NCBI GenBank assembly: GCA_043820045.1
Contig: JBDREF010000082.1
Coordinates: 1-14,519, forward strand
Origin: JBDREF01 sp043820045
GTDB taxonomy: Bacteria; Planctomycetota; Phycisphaerae; Sedimentisphaerales; Anaerobacaceae
Length of the DNA stretch: 14,519 nucleotides
Direction of reading: 5' to 3'
Shown: piece after piece, positions 5,883 through 13,795 of the stretch
How the letters are laid out: each line of letters begins with the position of its first letter
How positions within the stretch are numbered: position 1 is the stretch's first letter
Notes under the pieces: generated by a model
The model's database searches: none
What the model was told of the DNA's origin: nothing
Seen by the model: the letters and a program-made list of their open reading frames with translations, nothing else
Made by a program: the position numbers and the translations under genes

Positions 5883-6023
5883 TGTATAATATAAGGATCG
5901 TAAAACAGCAGCACCAAAAGGGAATTTCGATGCATTCGCTGTAGGCGCATGAAACCGTATTCGTGCTTTATCGTTGGACAGCTTTCTTCGTTTTGAGTTC
6001 TTGGCTTTTTTTGGGGAGCAAAT

Positions 6024-6422
6024 ATGATTGATTTTCCGTTGTTGGCAGTAAGTTTCATCATGAATGTGGTCGCCGTCCTGTTTGTCATTTGTTGCGTGTC
6101 GCTTATTCTGATTATCCTGGTTCAAAAGGGCAGAGGCGGCGGTCTGAGTGCGGCGTTCGGCGGCGGTTCAGCCGGCGGAATTTTGGGCTCCAAAACCGGT
6201 GACTTCCTCACTTGGGTGACAATAGTGCTGGTCGGCGTGTTCCTGACGCTCGCGGTGGTAATGGCCAAGTTTTACAAAGAGGAGCCAACCGGTGATTTTG
6301 ACGCGACTCCGTCGGCCCAGCAGGCTCTGCCGGCAAACCAGGATCAGCCGGTCCCGGCAGCCGACGTCCAGGAGACGGCCGGCGAGGCCGACAGTACCGA
6401 CGCAAATTCGTCCGGCAGCTAA
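6024..6422 (+). CDS. secG: Preprotein translocase subunit SecG
   Basis: SecG is the small subunit of the SecYEG export channel in the cytoplasmic membrane and aids SecA-driven translocation. The protein has two membrane helices (about 8-33 and 62-82) joined by the conserved cytoplasmic loop VQKGRGGGLSAAFGG (33-47), followed by GGILGSKTGD, which defines the family. An acidic, Ala/Pro/Gln-rich tail (about 84-132) extends beyond the usual 75-110-residue form. It looks disordered and has no known job. GGGGAG (6013-6018) lies 5 bases before the ATG. It follows tpiA by 141 bases and precedes the yicC gene by 72. The call rests on the loop motif and topology. Confidence 0.94.
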   Translation: MIDFPLLAVSFIMNVVAVLFVICCVSLILIILVQKGRGGGLSAAFGGGSAGGILGSKTGDFLTWVTIVLVGVFLTLAVVMAKFYKEEPTGDFDATPSAQQALPANQDQPVPAADVQETAGEADSTDANSSGS

Positions 6423-6494
6423 CCTGAGAGTGGGTCCGGGACGAACGTGGAATGACCATATACAGGGCCGAATTGGGCTTGAAAGCGCATTTTT

Positions 6495-7379
6495 ATGATA
6501 AATAGCATGACCGGCTATGGCGAGGCACAGGGCCAGATGAACGGCATAAGCTACGCCGTCGAGATCAAGACCGTCAACAACCGCTACTACAAGGCAATCA
6601 TAAGGTTGCCGGAGTTGGCAACGTTCGTGGAAGAAGATGTTGACAAGCTTCTGCGGAACAATTTGTCGCGCGGTACGGTGAATTACGTACTGCGATTGAA
6701 AGATGCATCGGCAGGGGCGCTCTTTGATATAGACGAGACGGCTTTGCAGGCTGTTGCGGATAAATTGAACCGCGCAGCTTCTTCGGTCAGCGTCAGGGGA
6801 ACAATTGACGTCGGGAACCTGCTGCATCTACCCGGCATTGTCCGGCCGGCATTGCCGGATAAAAAAGCGGCCGAGCAAATCAAAAGCACGATCTTGCAGA
6901 CCAGTCAGGAAGCTCTCGATAAGCTCAAACGTATGCGGGCAGCCGAAGGCGGCTTCCTGGAAACAGACCTCAAAGATCGCTGCAGCGCTATCGCGGAGGA
7001 CCTCAGGGAAATACGCGCTCGAAGCGGGGGCGTTCTGAAAGAGTATGCAGAAAAGCTGAGAAAAAGAGTTGACGAGCTGCTCGCACGTGCGGAACTGAAA
7101 CTTGATGAAGAAACGCTCGCCAGGGAGGTGGCCATTTTTGCAGACAGGTCGGACATATCCGAAGAAGTTGCCCGGCTGGATTCGCACATGCAGCAGTTTG
7201 CCGAGTGCTTCCAGTCGAACGACCAGGCGGGTCGCAGATTGGATTTCATAAGCCAGGAGATGCTCAGAGAGGCGAACACCATAGCCAGTAAATCCTGCGA
7301 TGTCGAAATCACGCGCAGCGTGGTGGACATGAAATGCCAGATTGACCGGATAAAGGAACAGGTTCAGAACGCGGAGTAG
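6495..7379 (+). CDS. yicC: YicC-family endoribonuclease
   Basis: The 294-residue protein starts with the hallmark MINSMTGYG and ends with the equally typical C-terminal DUF1732 segment (CDVEITRSVVDMKCQIDRIKEQVQN). Proteins of this family have been shown to be metal-dependent endoribonucleases; E. coli YicC helps degrade small RNAs such as RyhB. The N-terminal YicC_N domain covers about residues 1-155. The middle is helical, with the predicted coiled segment EYAEKLRKRVDELLARAELKLDEE, and is followed by ISEEVARLDSHMQQF and GRRLDFISQEMLREANT, both strongly conserved in the family. Length is normal. The ATG at 6495 is set by the N-terminal motif. It lies 47 bases before gmk, its usual neighbour. 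Confidence 0.95.
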   Translation: MINSMTGYGEAQGQMNGISYAVEIKTVNNRYYKAIIRLPELATFVEEDVDKLLRNNLSRGTVNYVLRLKDASAGALFDIDETALQAVADKLNRAASSVSVRGTIDVGNLLHLPGIVRPALPDKKAAEQIKSTILQTSQEALDKLKRMRAAEGGFLETDLKDRCSAIAEDLREIRARSGGVLKEYAEKLRKRVDELLARAELKLDEETLAREVAIFADRSDISEEVARLDSHMQQFAECFQSNDQAGRRLDFISQEMLREANTIASKSCDVEITRSVVDMKCQIDRIKEQVQNAE

Positions 7380-7426
7380 AAAGGAGCAAAACTTAGAGGC
7401 TGTCAAAGGCCTGTGGTGGGACTGGA

Positions 7427-8008
7427 ATGATCAAAGGAGAAGGAAAAGGCAAAGTTGTGATAGTAAGCGGACCCTCGGGTGTCGGCAAGAGCACGATCTG
7501 CAAAGAATTAGCCAGACGGCTGGACAATGTTTACCTGAGTGTTTCGGCTACCACCAGGCCGAAGAGCAACGGCGAAGAGGACGGCCGGGATTACTGGTTC
7601 ATATCGGAGAAGGAATTCCAGGAATGGCTCGATAAGAACCTGCTGCTCGAACATGCCAAGGTGTTCGGCCACTTCTACGGGACGCCGAAAGACAAGGTTG
7701 ACGAAGCGCTGCAGGCGGGCAAGGTTGTAGTTCTGGAGATAGACGTTCAGGGCGCCAGGCAAGTCAAGACAATCATTCCGGATGCGGCAATGATCTTTAT
7801 TTTGCCTCCCACTTCCAAAGACCTGGTGGAGCGCCTTAACCACAGAGGCAGGGAAGCAGCCGAGGCCGCGGAAGAAAGGCTCAACGGCGCAAGCGACGAA
7901 ATCGCCGCCGCCTGGCAACATTACGAACATATGGTAATAAACGAGGATTTGCAGCAGGCTGTGAACGAATGTGCGCAAATCATCGAGACTGTTAGAGCTA
8001 AAACGTAA
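7427..8008 (+). CDS. gmk: Guanylate kinase
   Basis: This enzyme phosphorylates GMP (and dGMP) to GDP with ATP, an essential step for GTP and signalling-nucleotide supply. The 193 residues show the P-loop GPSGVGKST (15-23), the GMP-binding segment SATTRPKSNGEEDGRDYWF (40-58), EHAKVFGHFYGTP (75-87), the Walker-B-like VVLEIDVQGARQVK (101-114), and the lid with RLNHRGREAAEAAEERL (136-152). Nothing is missing. The ATG at 7427 has only a weak upstream purine stretch. The position between yicC and rpoZ is the classical arrangement. A stem-loop lies in the 67-base gap after it. Confidence 0.97.
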   Translation: MIKGEGKGKVVIVSGPSGVGKSTICKELARRLDNVYLSVSATTRPKSNGEEDGRDYWFISEKEFQEWLDKNLLLEHAKVFGHFYGTPKDKVDEALQAGKVVVLEIDVQGARQVKTIIPDAAMIFILPPTSKDLVERLNHRGREAAEAAEERLNGASDEIAAAWQHYEHMVINEDLQQAVNECAQIIETVRAKT

Positions 8009-8033
8009 GAAAGTGAATAGATGAAAGTAATAA

Positions 8034-8054
8034 GTCCGCCCATGTTCGGCGGAC
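8034..8054 (+). other. Perfect 7-bp intercistronic stem-loop between gmk and rpoZ
   Basis: GTCCGCC (8034-8040) and GGCGGAC (8048-8054) pair fully around a 7-base loop. No T-run follows (GGTAACGG), so it is not a standard terminator. It may tune rpoZ relative to gmk by mRNA processing or protection, or be a copy of a dispersed repeat. Confidence 0.5.
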
Positions 8055-8075
8055 GGTAACGGCGGGACACGAAAA

Positions 8076-8306
8076 ATGATAGACGAACTCAAGAGTGAAA
8101 AAATAATTAACAAAGTGGGCGGCAAATTCAGATTGACGGCACTGATTCAAAAGCGGATGGCTGAGCTTCTACAGGGCAGCCGGCCTTTGATCAAGGATAC
8201 GGAAAACAAAACGATGCTCGAAATCGTAGTCCAGGAAATTCTGCAGGACAAGATTGCGGCTGAAGACGGATCAACCACAGGTCCGGCAGAGAAGAAGTCA
8301 ATATAA
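8076..8306 (+). CDS. rpoZ: RNA polymerase omega subunit
   Basis: Omega binds the beta-prime subunit and helps RNA polymerase assembly; in some bacteria it forms a ppGpp site. The protein is 76 residues, slightly shorter than the E. coli form. The core KVGGKFRLTALIQKRMAELLQG matches the family pattern in which a short N-terminal strand leads to a helix with a conserved KR pair. NKTMLEIVVQEILQDKI fits the later helix and the IxxGKI-like end. The tail (60-76) is polar. The position directly between gmk and the CoaBC genes strongly supports the call, since small divergent omega proteins are often recognised that way. The ATG at 8076 is preceded by GGCGGGA a little far upstream. Confidence 0.88.
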   Translation: MIDELKSEKIINKVGGKFRLTALIQKRMAELLQGSRPLIKDTENKTMLEIVVQEILQDKIAAEDGSTTGPAEKKSI

Positions 8307-8341
8307 GCCCAAGCTCCCGGGCGGCTCGGCGGCGATACGAG

Positions 8342-8920
8342 ATGCTTGATAATCTGAACATTTTGCTGGGTGTTACCGGCGGAATCGCTGCGTACAAAGC
8401 GGTTGATTTGGCCAGCAAGCTAACCGCCGCCGGCGCCAGGGTAAATACGGTAATGACTGAGGCCGCCTGCCGGCTCGTCGGCCCAAAAAGCTTCGAGGCG
8501 GTTACCCAATCGCAAGTCTTCACAACCATGTGGAGCGCATCGGAAGACTGTAAGATCGACCATATCGCCCTGGTGGATCGCTCCGACATCGTTGTAGTGG
8601 CACCCGCAACAGCTAATATCATCGGCAAAATTGCGAACGGCATCTGCGACGATTTGCTCAGCACCGTTCTCTGTGCCTGTTGGCCTCTGATCGAATCTGG
8701 GGCGGCGCTGTTGGCTCCTGCGATGAACAACAATATGTGGGAAAACCCGGCCGTTCAGAACAATGTCAAGATGATAAAGGAAATGGGCTTTCAGTTGGTA
8801 GGCCCCGTCGAGGGCCGGCTCGCCTGCGGCACCGAAGGGGTGGGCAGAATGGCGGAGCCACAGGACATCCTGAAGGCCATCGAGAAGATCGCCTCCGAAA
8901 TCAAAAAGCATGAAGCGTGA
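8342..8920 (+). CDS. coaC: Phosphopantothenoylcysteine decarboxylase (CoaC)
   Basis: This flavoprotein decarboxylates 4'-phosphopantothenoylcysteine to 4'-phosphopantetheine on the coenzyme A pathway. The 192-residue HFCD-fold protein shows the FMN-binding start ILLGVTGGIAAYKA (7-20), catalytic His74 in DHIALVDRSD, the segment VVVAPATANIIGKIANGICDDLLS, the substrate-binding PAMNNNMW (126-133, including the key Asn), and the recognition flap GRLACGTEGVGRM (158-170) with the conserved Cys162. In most bacteria this domain is fused to CoaB. Here it ends with TGA at 8918-8920 and the ligase follows in another frame. It is probably functional alone, since separate CoaC proteins are known. Part of the gmk-rpoZ run. 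Confidence 0.94.
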   Translation: MLDNLNILLGVTGGIAAYKAVDLASKLTAAGARVNTVMTEAACRLVGPKSFEAVTQSQVFTTMWSASEDCKIDHIALVDRSDIVVVAPATANIIGKIANGICDDLLSTVLCACWPLIESGAALLAPAMNNNMWENPAVQNNVKMIKEMGFQLVGPVEGRLACGTEGVGRMAEPQDILKAIEKIASEIKKHEA

Positions 8921-8945
8921 AGCGAAGGACGCAAAACGCTTCACG
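8916..8945 (+). other. 9-bp stem-loop spanning the coaC stop/coaB start junction
   Basis: CGTGAAGCG (8916-8924) pairs perfectly with CGCTTCACG (8937-8945) around a 12-base loop. The coaC stop codon lies inside the left arm, and the chosen coaB ATG is nine bases after the right arm, behind an A-run. The structure could steer termination-reinitiation or be a small inserted repeat. Confidence 0.6.
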
Positions 8946-8954
8946 AAAAACGAG

Positions 8955-9578
8955 ATGCGAATCCTAATCACAGCAGGCGGAACCCGCGAATACATCGACC
9001 CGGTCCGCTTCATCTCCAACGCAAGCAGCGGAAAAATGGGTTATGAACTTGCCCGTGCGGCACTGAAAGCCGGCCACAAAGTAACTCTTATCACCGCGCC
9101 AACCGCTCAAAAGCCGCCGAACACGGCAGAAGTAATCGGAGTTGAAACCGCTGCACAGATGTTCGAGGCCGTGAAGAAATACTTTGCCCGATGCGATTGC
9201 CTCATCATGGCCGCGGCGGTGGCCGACTATACACCTGTCCGCTCGGCCAAGACCAAACTGAAGAAGACCGACCAAAATCTGACCATAAAATTGAAACCTA
9301 CGCCCGACATCCTCAAGTGGGCGGGAAAACACAAGAAGAAGAATCAGATCGTTGTCGGTTTTGCCCTCGAAGACAAAGCCATCCGAGCCCGCGCGGAAAA
9401 GAAGTTGAAAGAAAAGAACCTCGATATGATCGTCGCCAACACACCCGCTGCGATCGGTGCGGCCGAATCAGTCGTACACTTCAAACACCGCGGCGGGTCA
9501 TGGATCGAATTGCACCGGGCCACCAAAAACGTCATCGCACAACGCGTGATTCGGGAAGTAGAGAAGCTTACGGACTAA
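8955..9578 (+). CDS. coaB: Phosphopantothenate--cysteine ligase (CoaB)
   Basis: This enzyme joins cysteine to 4'-phosphopantothenate using a nucleoside triphosphate, the step before CoaC. From the ATG at 8955 the protein has 207 residues. It begins with the canonical MRILITAGGTREYIDPVRFI, then NASSGKMG (22-29), the central MAAAVADYTP (85-94), the KLKKT substrate/dimer motif (101-105), and VVGFALED (133-140). The frame is also open back to an ATG at 8910 that overlaps coaC by 11 bases, but those 15 extra residues (charged, encoded by the hairpin) are not part of the domain. Relative to coaC it lies one base forward (+1), so a fused product would need frameshifting. Termination and re-initiation is simpler. 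It is the last gene of the plus-strand run. Confidence 0.93.
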   Translation: MRILITAGGTREYIDPVRFISNASSGKMGYELARAALKAGHKVTLITAPTAQKPPNTAEVIGVETAAQMFEAVKKYFARCDCLIMAAAVADYTPVRSAKTKLKKTDQNLTIKLKPTPDILKWAGKHKKKNQIVVGFALEDKAIRARAEKKLKEKNLDMIVANTPAAIGAAESVVHFKHRGGSWIELHRATKNVIAQRVIREVEKLTD

Positions 9579-9602
9579 ATCGGTGTTCCGCGTGTCGGAT
9601 GA

Positions 9603-10700
9603 CTATTTATTCGGCAGGTCGGGGAATACTCTTGAGACGGCGTCGTTGACGAGCCGGCGGTTGTGGATGTTTAACGCGGCGGCGTGACCGCCGTCGAGAG
9701 CGGCAAAAGCGTCCGCACCGAGCGAGGCAAGCTTCCGCACAAACGGCAGCGTTGCGTTGCATAATGCCTGGCTGGAGGTCCTGCTCACAGCGCCGGGGAT
9801 GTTGGCAACGCAATAATGCACCACGCCGTCAACGACGTATGTCGGCTCGTGATGAGTAGTAGGCCGACACGTCTCCACGCAGCCGCCCTGGTCAACGCAG
9901 ACGTCAACGATGACACTGCCGTTCTTCATCTTTTTCAGCAGCGACCGGTCAATCAGCATCGGCGCCCGGTCGCCGGGAATCAGTACGGCGCCGATTACCA
10001 GATCGGCGCGCGCAGCGTAGCTTTCCACCGCGTGCGGATCGCAGTAGATAGTCGTGACGTTGGCAGGCATAATCTCATCGAGATATCGCATCCGATCGAG
10101 ATTGATGTCCATAATGGTCACATTTGCGCCCATTCCGGCGGCTATGCCTGCGGCATTGGTGCCGACAACTCCGCCGCCGAGGATGAGCACATTGGCCGGC
10201 GCCACTCCGGTAACGCCGCCCAACAAAATCCCTCGACCCATCATCGGCCGTTCAAGATACTTGGCACCCTCGTGTATCGACATTTTACCCGCCACTTCGC
10301 TCATCGGGGTAAGCAGAGGCAGCCGGCCATCGGCATCTTTCAACGTCTCGTAAGCCACCGCGGTAATCCCGGCCTCCAGACATCCGACCGTCAGCTCGCG
10401 CGATGCGGCAAAGTGAAAGTAGCAGAAAACGATTTGCCCTTCGCCAAGCATCGCCATCTCAGGCGGCTGGGGCTCCTTGACTTTGACAATCATCGCGGCC
10501 TGGGCGAAAATTTCCTCGGCCGTCTCGACGATATGGGCCCCGGCAGTCGTGTACTGCCGGTCGGCAAAGCCGCTGGCCACGCCGGCGCCCTGCTCGACGA
10601 GCGCAGTGTGGCCGTCCCGGCTCAGCAGCTCCGCACCCACAGGGAGCAGACCCACGCGGTATTCGTCTGTCTTGGTCTCTTTTGGAACGCCAATAATCAT
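9603..10700 (-). CDS. ald: Alanine dehydrogenase
   Basis: This enzyme reversibly converts L-alanine, water and NAD+ to pyruvate, ammonia and NADH. The 365-residue protein starts MIIGVPKETKTDEYRVGLLP, the family signature, with substrate-binding Arg15. Lys75 in VKVKEPQ, catalytic His96 in YFHFAAS, the Rossmann loop LGGGVVGTNAA (174-184), and catalytic Asp270 in VDVCVDQGG are all present. So is the NIPGAVSRTSSQALCNATLPF block (300-320) typical of bacterial Ald. The length is slightly under the usual 370. GGGAA lies about 5 bases before the ATG. It is the last gene of the minus-strand run, 80 bases after pyrE. It converges on coaB with 24 bases between the stops and no clear terminator hairpin. 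Confidence 0.97.
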   Translation of the reverse strand: MIIGVPKETKTDEYRVGLLPVGAELLSRDGHTALVEQGAGVASGFADRQYTTAGAHIVETAEEIFAQAAMIVKVKEPQPPEMAMLGEGQIVFCYFHFAASRELTVGCLEAGITAVAYETLKDADGRLPLLTPMSEVAGKMSIHEGAKYLERPMMGRGILLGGVTGVAPANVLILGGGVVGTNAAGIAAGMGANVTIMDINLDRMRYLDEIMPANVTTIYCDPHAVESYAARADLVIGAVLIPGDRAPMLIDRSLLKKMKNGSVIVDVCVDQGGCVETCRPTTHHEPTYVVDGVVHYCVANIPGAVSRTSSQALCNATLPFVRKLASLGADAFAALDGGHAAALNIHNRRLVNDAVSRVFPDLPNK

Positions 10701-10780
10701 CGCAATTCCCTTATCGGCTGACAGCCGCCAGCCATTGAGTTGATTTCGCGCCGCTCGAATAGAAAGTAGAAATGCTTCGC

Positions 10781-11311
10781 CTAATCCGAACCTTTTATTC
10801 CAAGGTCGTCCTTCGTCAGGATGGACTCGAACTTGTAGCCGGCCTGCGTGATATTCTCTCCCGCTCCCTGCTTGCGGTCGATTACGCAGACGATTTCCTT
10901 TACCTTTGCCCCGGCCTCGGTGATTATCTTTGCGGCCTCAAGAACCTGCCCGCCGGTGGTGGCAATGTCTTCAACCAGCAGAACCACATCGCCGGCATTC
11001 AGGACGCCCTCGACCATTTTGCCGGTGCCATATCCCTTCTTGCTGTTGCGAATGATTACCCAGTTCCTGCCGGAGGTCATCGCGGCGGCTGCGGCCAGGG
11101 CGACGCCGCCTAATTCGGCGCCGGCTATCAGGGTGACATCATCGGTCACATACCGGGCAAATTCCTCTCCGAGCGCTTTGAGTATGTCCGGGCAGGTCTC
11201 GAAAAGGTATTTGTCGAGATAGTACTTGCTTCGCTTGCCGCTGCGAAGGACAAAATCACCTTCGAGATAAGCCGTTTCCTTGATACGCTTTATCAATTGT
11301 TTTCTGGTCAT
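10781..11311 (-). CDS. pyrE: Orotate phosphoribosyltransferase
   Basis: This enzyme adds ribose-phosphate from PRPP to orotate, making OMP in pyrimidine synthesis. The 176-residue protein carries the type I PRTase signature VVLLVEDIATTGGQ (109-122), the N-terminal GDFVLRSGKRSKYYLDKY (18-35) that matches the orotate-binding hood (FxLxSGxxSxxYxD), and the flexible catalytic loop RNSKKGYGTGK (88-98) with its conserved lysines. AAGGA lies 9 bases before the ATG. It follows purB by 21 bases, so purine and pyrimidine genes share an operon here. It is somewhat shorter than the E. coli enzyme but like many bacterial ones. Confidence 0.96.
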   Translation of the reverse strand: MTRKQLIKRIKETAYLEGDFVLRSGKRSKYYLDKYLFETCPDILKALGEEFARYVTDDVTLIAGAELGGVALAAAAAMTSGRNWVIIRNSKKGYGTGKMVEGVLNAGDVVLLVEDIATTGGQVLEAAKIITEAGAKVKEIVCVIDRKQGAGENITQAGYKFESILTKDDLGIKGSD

Positions 11312-11332
11312 CGCAGGAATTCCTTCGTACTG

Positions 11333-12766
11333 TTAAACGTTAAGCTCCACATTTCTGCTGAGTTCTTTTCGATATCTTCTGCAAATGGGCGTTACAACAT
11401 TCTTGAGGAACTCATCGACCTGCTGCGGCGCACGGCCGATATAAGCGCCCGGGTCCAAAACCTTCTCGAAGTCGATTTTCGTAAAGGCGATGTCCGCTTT
11501 GAGCCGTCCGACCAGGTCGTTGGGTTTGCCCAGGTTCTTCACCTGCGCTGCTGCGGCCTGTGAATGCAGCCTCATCTTCTCGTGCAGCTCCTGCCGGTTG
11601 CCGCCGGCCTTTACCGCTTCCATCAGGATGTTCTCAGTTGCCATGAACGGCAGCTCAGCCTCAACGCGAGCGGCTATCACTTTCGGATAAACCACAAGCC
11701 CACTTGCAACATTGATCAATATCTGCAAAATCCCATCGACGGCCAGGAATGCCTCCGGAATTACCACCCTTCTGTTGGCCGAGTCGTCGAGCGTCCTCTC
11801 AAGCCACTGCTCGGACGCCGTCATTTGCGGGCTCGTCGCCAGGCTCAGGACCAATCTGCTCAGGGCGGTCGCTCTCTCGCAGCGCATCGGATTTCTCTTG
11901 TACGCCATTGCCGAAGAGCCGATTTGCGTGTTTTCAAACGGCTCTTCAATCTCTTTGAGATTTGCGAGCAGGCGAATGTCGTTGCACATCTTGTGGGCCG
12001 ACTGAGCGATTGACGCAAGGGTGTTGACTACGAGCGCGTCTATCTTTCGCTGATACGTCTGGCCGGTTACGGCGCAGATGTTCTTGAAACCGAACGCAGC
12101 GGCGACGGCTTTATCGAGCTGCTTGACCTTGCTGTGGCTGCCGTCGAAAAGAGCCAGGTAAGAGGCCTGAGTCCCGGTTGTGCCCTTTACTCCACGAAAG
12201 GGCAGCGTTTCGAGTCTATGCTCCATTTCCTGCAAGTCCATCACGAACTCATAACACCACAGCGTTGCTCTTTTACCGACTGTGGTCAACTGCGCGGGCT
12301 GATAATGCGTGAAACCTAACGTGGGCAGCGAGCGATATTTCTTTGCAAATTTGCCTGACAGATTTATTACAACGGCTAACTTGGCCGCAATTAGCTGCAT
12401 GGCTTCCCGCATGATTATCAAATCGGCATTGTCACCGACGTAGCAGCTCGTTGCGCCCAGATGGATTATCGGTGCCGCCTTCGGTGCCGCATCGCCGAAC
12501 GTATAGACATGGGCCATTACATCGTGGCGAAACTGCTTCTCGTAGCGGGCGGCCTTCTTGAAATCGATGTCGTCCAGCCGTTTAGCCATCTGCCTTATCT
12601 GGTTGTTTCTGATATCCAGACCGAGTTTCTGCTGCGCCTTCGCCAGTTCCAGCCAGAGCCTGCGCCACGTGCTGAATTTGGTTTGGGAGCCGAAAAGCTC
12701 GGCCATTTCTCTCGATGCGTTCCTCTCGACGAGAGGACTTGTGTAGAGGTCTTTGTCTTTTGCCAT
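11333..12766 (-). CDS. purB: Adenylosuccinate lyase
   Basis: This enzyme releases fumarate from SAICAR and from adenylosuccinate, two steps of purine synthesis. The 477-residue protein has the fumarase/aspartase signature SSAMAYKRNPMRCE (284-297), with the catalytic Ser on its flexible loop. The proton-shuttling His154 is in GFTHYQPAQLTTVGKRA, and other motifs are RHDVMAH (80-86) and LGATSCYVGDNADL (103-116). The length and the wording of these motifs (CYVGDNAD, YKRNPMRCER) resemble the longer animal-type ADSL branch rather than the approximately 430-residue B. subtilis or 456-residue E. coli forms. It begins 20 bases after the aldo/keto reductase stop and ends 21 before pyrE, so it sits inside a tight operon. 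Enzyme identity is certain. Confidence 0.97.
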   Translation of the reverse strand: MAKDKDLYTSPLVERNASREMAELFGSQTKFSTWRRLWLELAKAQQKLGLDIRNNQIRQMAKRLDDIDFKKAARYEKQFRHDVMAHVYTFGDAAPKAAPIIHLGATSCYVGDNADLIIMREAMQLIAAKLAVVINLSGKFAKKYRSLPTLGFTHYQPAQLTTVGKRATLWCYEFVMDLQEMEHRLETLPFRGVKGTTGTQASYLALFDGSHSKVKQLDKAVAAAFGFKNICAVTGQTYQRKIDALVVNTLASIAQSAHKMCNDIRLLANLKEIEEPFENTQIGSSAMAYKRNPMRCERATALSRLVLSLATSPQMTASEQWLERTLDDSANRRVVIPEAFLAVDGILQILINVASGLVVYPKVIAARVEAELPFMATENILMEAVKAGGNRQELHEKMRLHSQAAAAQVKNLGKPNDLVGRLKADIAFTKIDFEKVLDPGAYIGRAPQQVDEFLKNVVTPICRRYRKELSRNVELNV

Positions 12767-12786
12767 ATCTTTCTCGATGCCTGAGT

Positions 12787-13758
12787 TTACTTGTTGCCGG
12801 CTTTCGCCTGGTGTCGAATGAGCAACTGCTCGATCTCTTCGATGTCCTCTTCACTTAGATCCCAATCCGACGCCGGCGCAGTTTCGATTATCTGCTGAGG
12901 CCTCCGCGCGCCTACGATGGCGGCGGTGACTTCGGGCCGGCGAAGGACCCAGCTAATGGCCAGCTCGGCACACGTCCTGCCGTTTCGCTCGGCGATTTTC
13001 TTCAAGTGCTCGACAAGCTCAAGCGTGGCGCTGAATCGCGGCTCGTGGAAATCCGGATTTCTTCTTCGATGGTCGTCCTGGGGCAGACGCGCAAGCCTCT
13101 CGACGCTGAACTTGCCCGTCAGCAGACCCCGCTGTATCGGGCTATATGCGATAACGCCGATATCGTTCTTCCCACAATAGTCCAACAGCTCGTCTTCAAC
13201 CTCGCGGTGCAACATGCTGTAGGGGGGCTGAAGAGAGACAACAGGGTGAATCTTTTGAACACGCTCGATTTGTTCGACGCTAAAATTCGACGCTCCCAGA
13301 TATCGAATCTTGCCTTCGGCAACCAGGGCGGCCATTTCTTCCCAAGCCTCCTCGACGTCTTCATCCGGATCGGGCCAGTGCATCTGATAGAGATCTATGA
13401 CCTCGATACCGAGTCTCTTCAGGCTGGCGTGGCACTCATCGCGGATGCTCTGCCGTTTCAGGCAGGTTACTTTCTCCTTTTTCTCGTTCCACAAAATTCC
13501 GCATTTTGTCGCCATCAGCGGTTTGACGCTCACTTGGTCGAGGGCTTTGCCGATAAGCTCTTCCGAGTGGCCCAGGCCGTAAGCGGGGGCGGTATCTATC
13601 CAGTTTATGCCTGTCTCGAGCGCCGCCAGGATCGCGCCAATCGCCTCGTCGTCATCCTGCGGTCCCCAGCCGAACTCCCACGGCCCGCCCATCGCCCAGG
13701 TGCCAAGACCCACCGTGGTCAAATGCAGGTCGGCACAGCCCAATTTTCGCGTCTGCAT
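12787..13758 (-). CDS. Aldo/keto reductase
   Basis: This is an NADP(H)-dependent oxidoreductase of the AKR superfamily, with substrate unknown. From the ATG at 13758 it has 323 residues. It starts MQTRKLGCADLHLTTVGLGTW, the family's usual first strand. The catalytic tetrad is complete: Asp55 and Tyr60 in NWIDTAPAYGLGHSEE, Lys85 in MATKCG, and His127 in YQMHWPDP. The ending SWVLRRPEVTAAIVGARRPQQIIE is the cofactor-binding segment common to the YghZ/PdxI-like and sugar-related AKRs. GGGAG (13766-13770 on the complement) lies 7 bases before this ATG. An upstream GTG at 13827 would add 23 non-family residues and overlap the promoter, so I reject it. It stands just after a GH95 gene, which hints at sugar aldehyde or ketone reduction, but it is also tightly linked to purB. 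Confidence 0.93.
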   Translation of the reverse strand: MQTRKLGCADLHLTTVGLGTWAMGGPWEFGWGPQDDDEAIGAILAALETGINWIDTAPAYGLGHSEELIGKALDQVSVKPLMATKCGILWNEKKEKVTCLKRQSIRDECHASLKRLGIEVIDLYQMHWPDPDEDVEEAWEEMAALVAEGKIRYLGASNFSVEQIERVQKIHPVVSLQPPYSMLHREVEDELLDYCGKNDIGVIAYSPIQRGLLTGKFSVERLARLPQDDHRRRNPDFHEPRFSATLELVEHLKKIAERNGRTCAELAISWVLRRPEVTAAIVGARRPQQIIETAPASDWDLSEEDIEEIEQLLIRHQAKAGNK

Positions 13759-13795
13759 GATTTCGCTCCCAAAAACACCAAGCTCTTCGCACAAT

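Noticed and set aside
5885..5890. TATAAT just after the tpiA stop as a secG promoter
   Set aside because: No -35-like element is found 16-18 bases upstream; the match sits in a run of AT repeats.
9579..9602. Terminator between convergent coaB and ald
   Set aside because: The 24-base gap shows no stem with a T-run; termination may occur further inside the opposing gene or be Rho-dependent.
9816..10721. Long plus-strand open frame (301 codons) across ald
   Set aside because: It is antisense to an intact alanine dehydrogenase; the His/Arg/Gly-rich translation has no recognisable motif.
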